Assembly: GCF_037975245.1 (NCBI RefSeq)
Contig: NC_092570.1
Span: 17,031,418-17,084,917, forward strand
DNA from: Apostichopus japonicus
Taxonomy: Eukaryota; Echinodermata; Holothuroidea; Aspidochirotida; Stichopodidae
Direction: 5' to 3'
Length of the DNA: 53,500 bases
The notes beneath the pieces are model-generated. The model was not told where the DNA came from and ran no database searches. It was given only the letters and a program-made list of their open reading frames with translations. The position numbers and the translations under genes were made by a program. How positions within the stretch are numbered: the first letter of the stretch is position 1; every line of letters starts with the position of its first letter. Shown here in pieces: positions 53,473-53,500 of the stretch.

Positions 53473-53500
53473 TTTTAGACTGCAGGTCTGTGTCCAAGGA
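53473..53500 (-). other. Possible end of gene 3 non-coding first exon (partial)
   Basis: Only 28 bases are inside the window; supported by the donor and its likeness to gene 2's first exon. Confidence 0.3.

Overview
The window looks like non-model animal nuclear DNA: intron-containing genes with GT..AG splice sites, very AT-rich intergenic sequence, long microsatellites, and nested DNA-transposon and LINE remnants. The repeat style (tandem units rich in TGACCTTTGACC, runs of TACAGTACTGTA, many short hAT-type elements) fits a marine invertebrate, perhaps an echinoderm. That assignment is an impression, not a demonstrated result. Nothing prokaryotic or viral was seen.

The only convincing cellular genes are three related adaptor genes, all on the minus strand, at 14.3-16.1 kb (gene 1), 40.2-43.7 kb (gene 2) and 50.0-52.4 kb (gene 3). 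Genes 2 and 3 encode SH3-SH3-SH3-SH2 proteins, the architecture of Nck/Dock adaptors. Gene 1 encodes SH3, a long proline-rich linker, SH3 and SH2. In all three, one coding intron interrupts the SH2 domain at the same codon position, in phase 0, just after the FLVR strand and just before a Pro-Gly-(Ser/Asp)-Phe sequence. This indicates one ancestral gene duplicated in tandem. Predicted proteins are 420, 327 and 346 residues. By family knowledge they would link phosphotyrosine proteins (SH2) to proline-rich effectors (SH3), classically in actin signalling. Several ligand-contact residues have changed, so the copies may have diverged in binding.

Layout: 0-14 kb is gene-poor, with an ACT/AGT-rich tract, a 25-copy 52-bp minisatellite (3.3-4.6 kb), a LINE 3' remnant (7.6-8.0 kb) and a hAT-type MITE with perfect 8-bp target duplications (11.29-11.67 kb). 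Gene 1 follows. From 16 to 27.7 kb there are TA, TAG and GAT/GACGAT microsatellites and a tandem repeat of about 285 bp. A hAT transposon occupies 27.74-32.34 kb with a perfect 8-bp target duplication. It carries transposase-derived coding sequence broken by a nested MITE and further element fragments. Another TIR-bounded element (34.07-34.76 kb), a nested pair of hAT MITEs (35.48-36.86 kb) and a 147-bp tandem array (37.5-37.9 kb) follow, then a second LINE remnant (39.0-39.2 kb). Gene 2 has a 2.5-kb intron built mainly of CCAT/CCAG and TA microsatellite. Gene 3 is preceded in the map by a tandem duplication at 48.0-48.8 kb. The most notable items are the divergent Nck-type cluster and the hAT MITE family that carries its own expanding internal satellite (3 copies in one insertion, 7 in the other).
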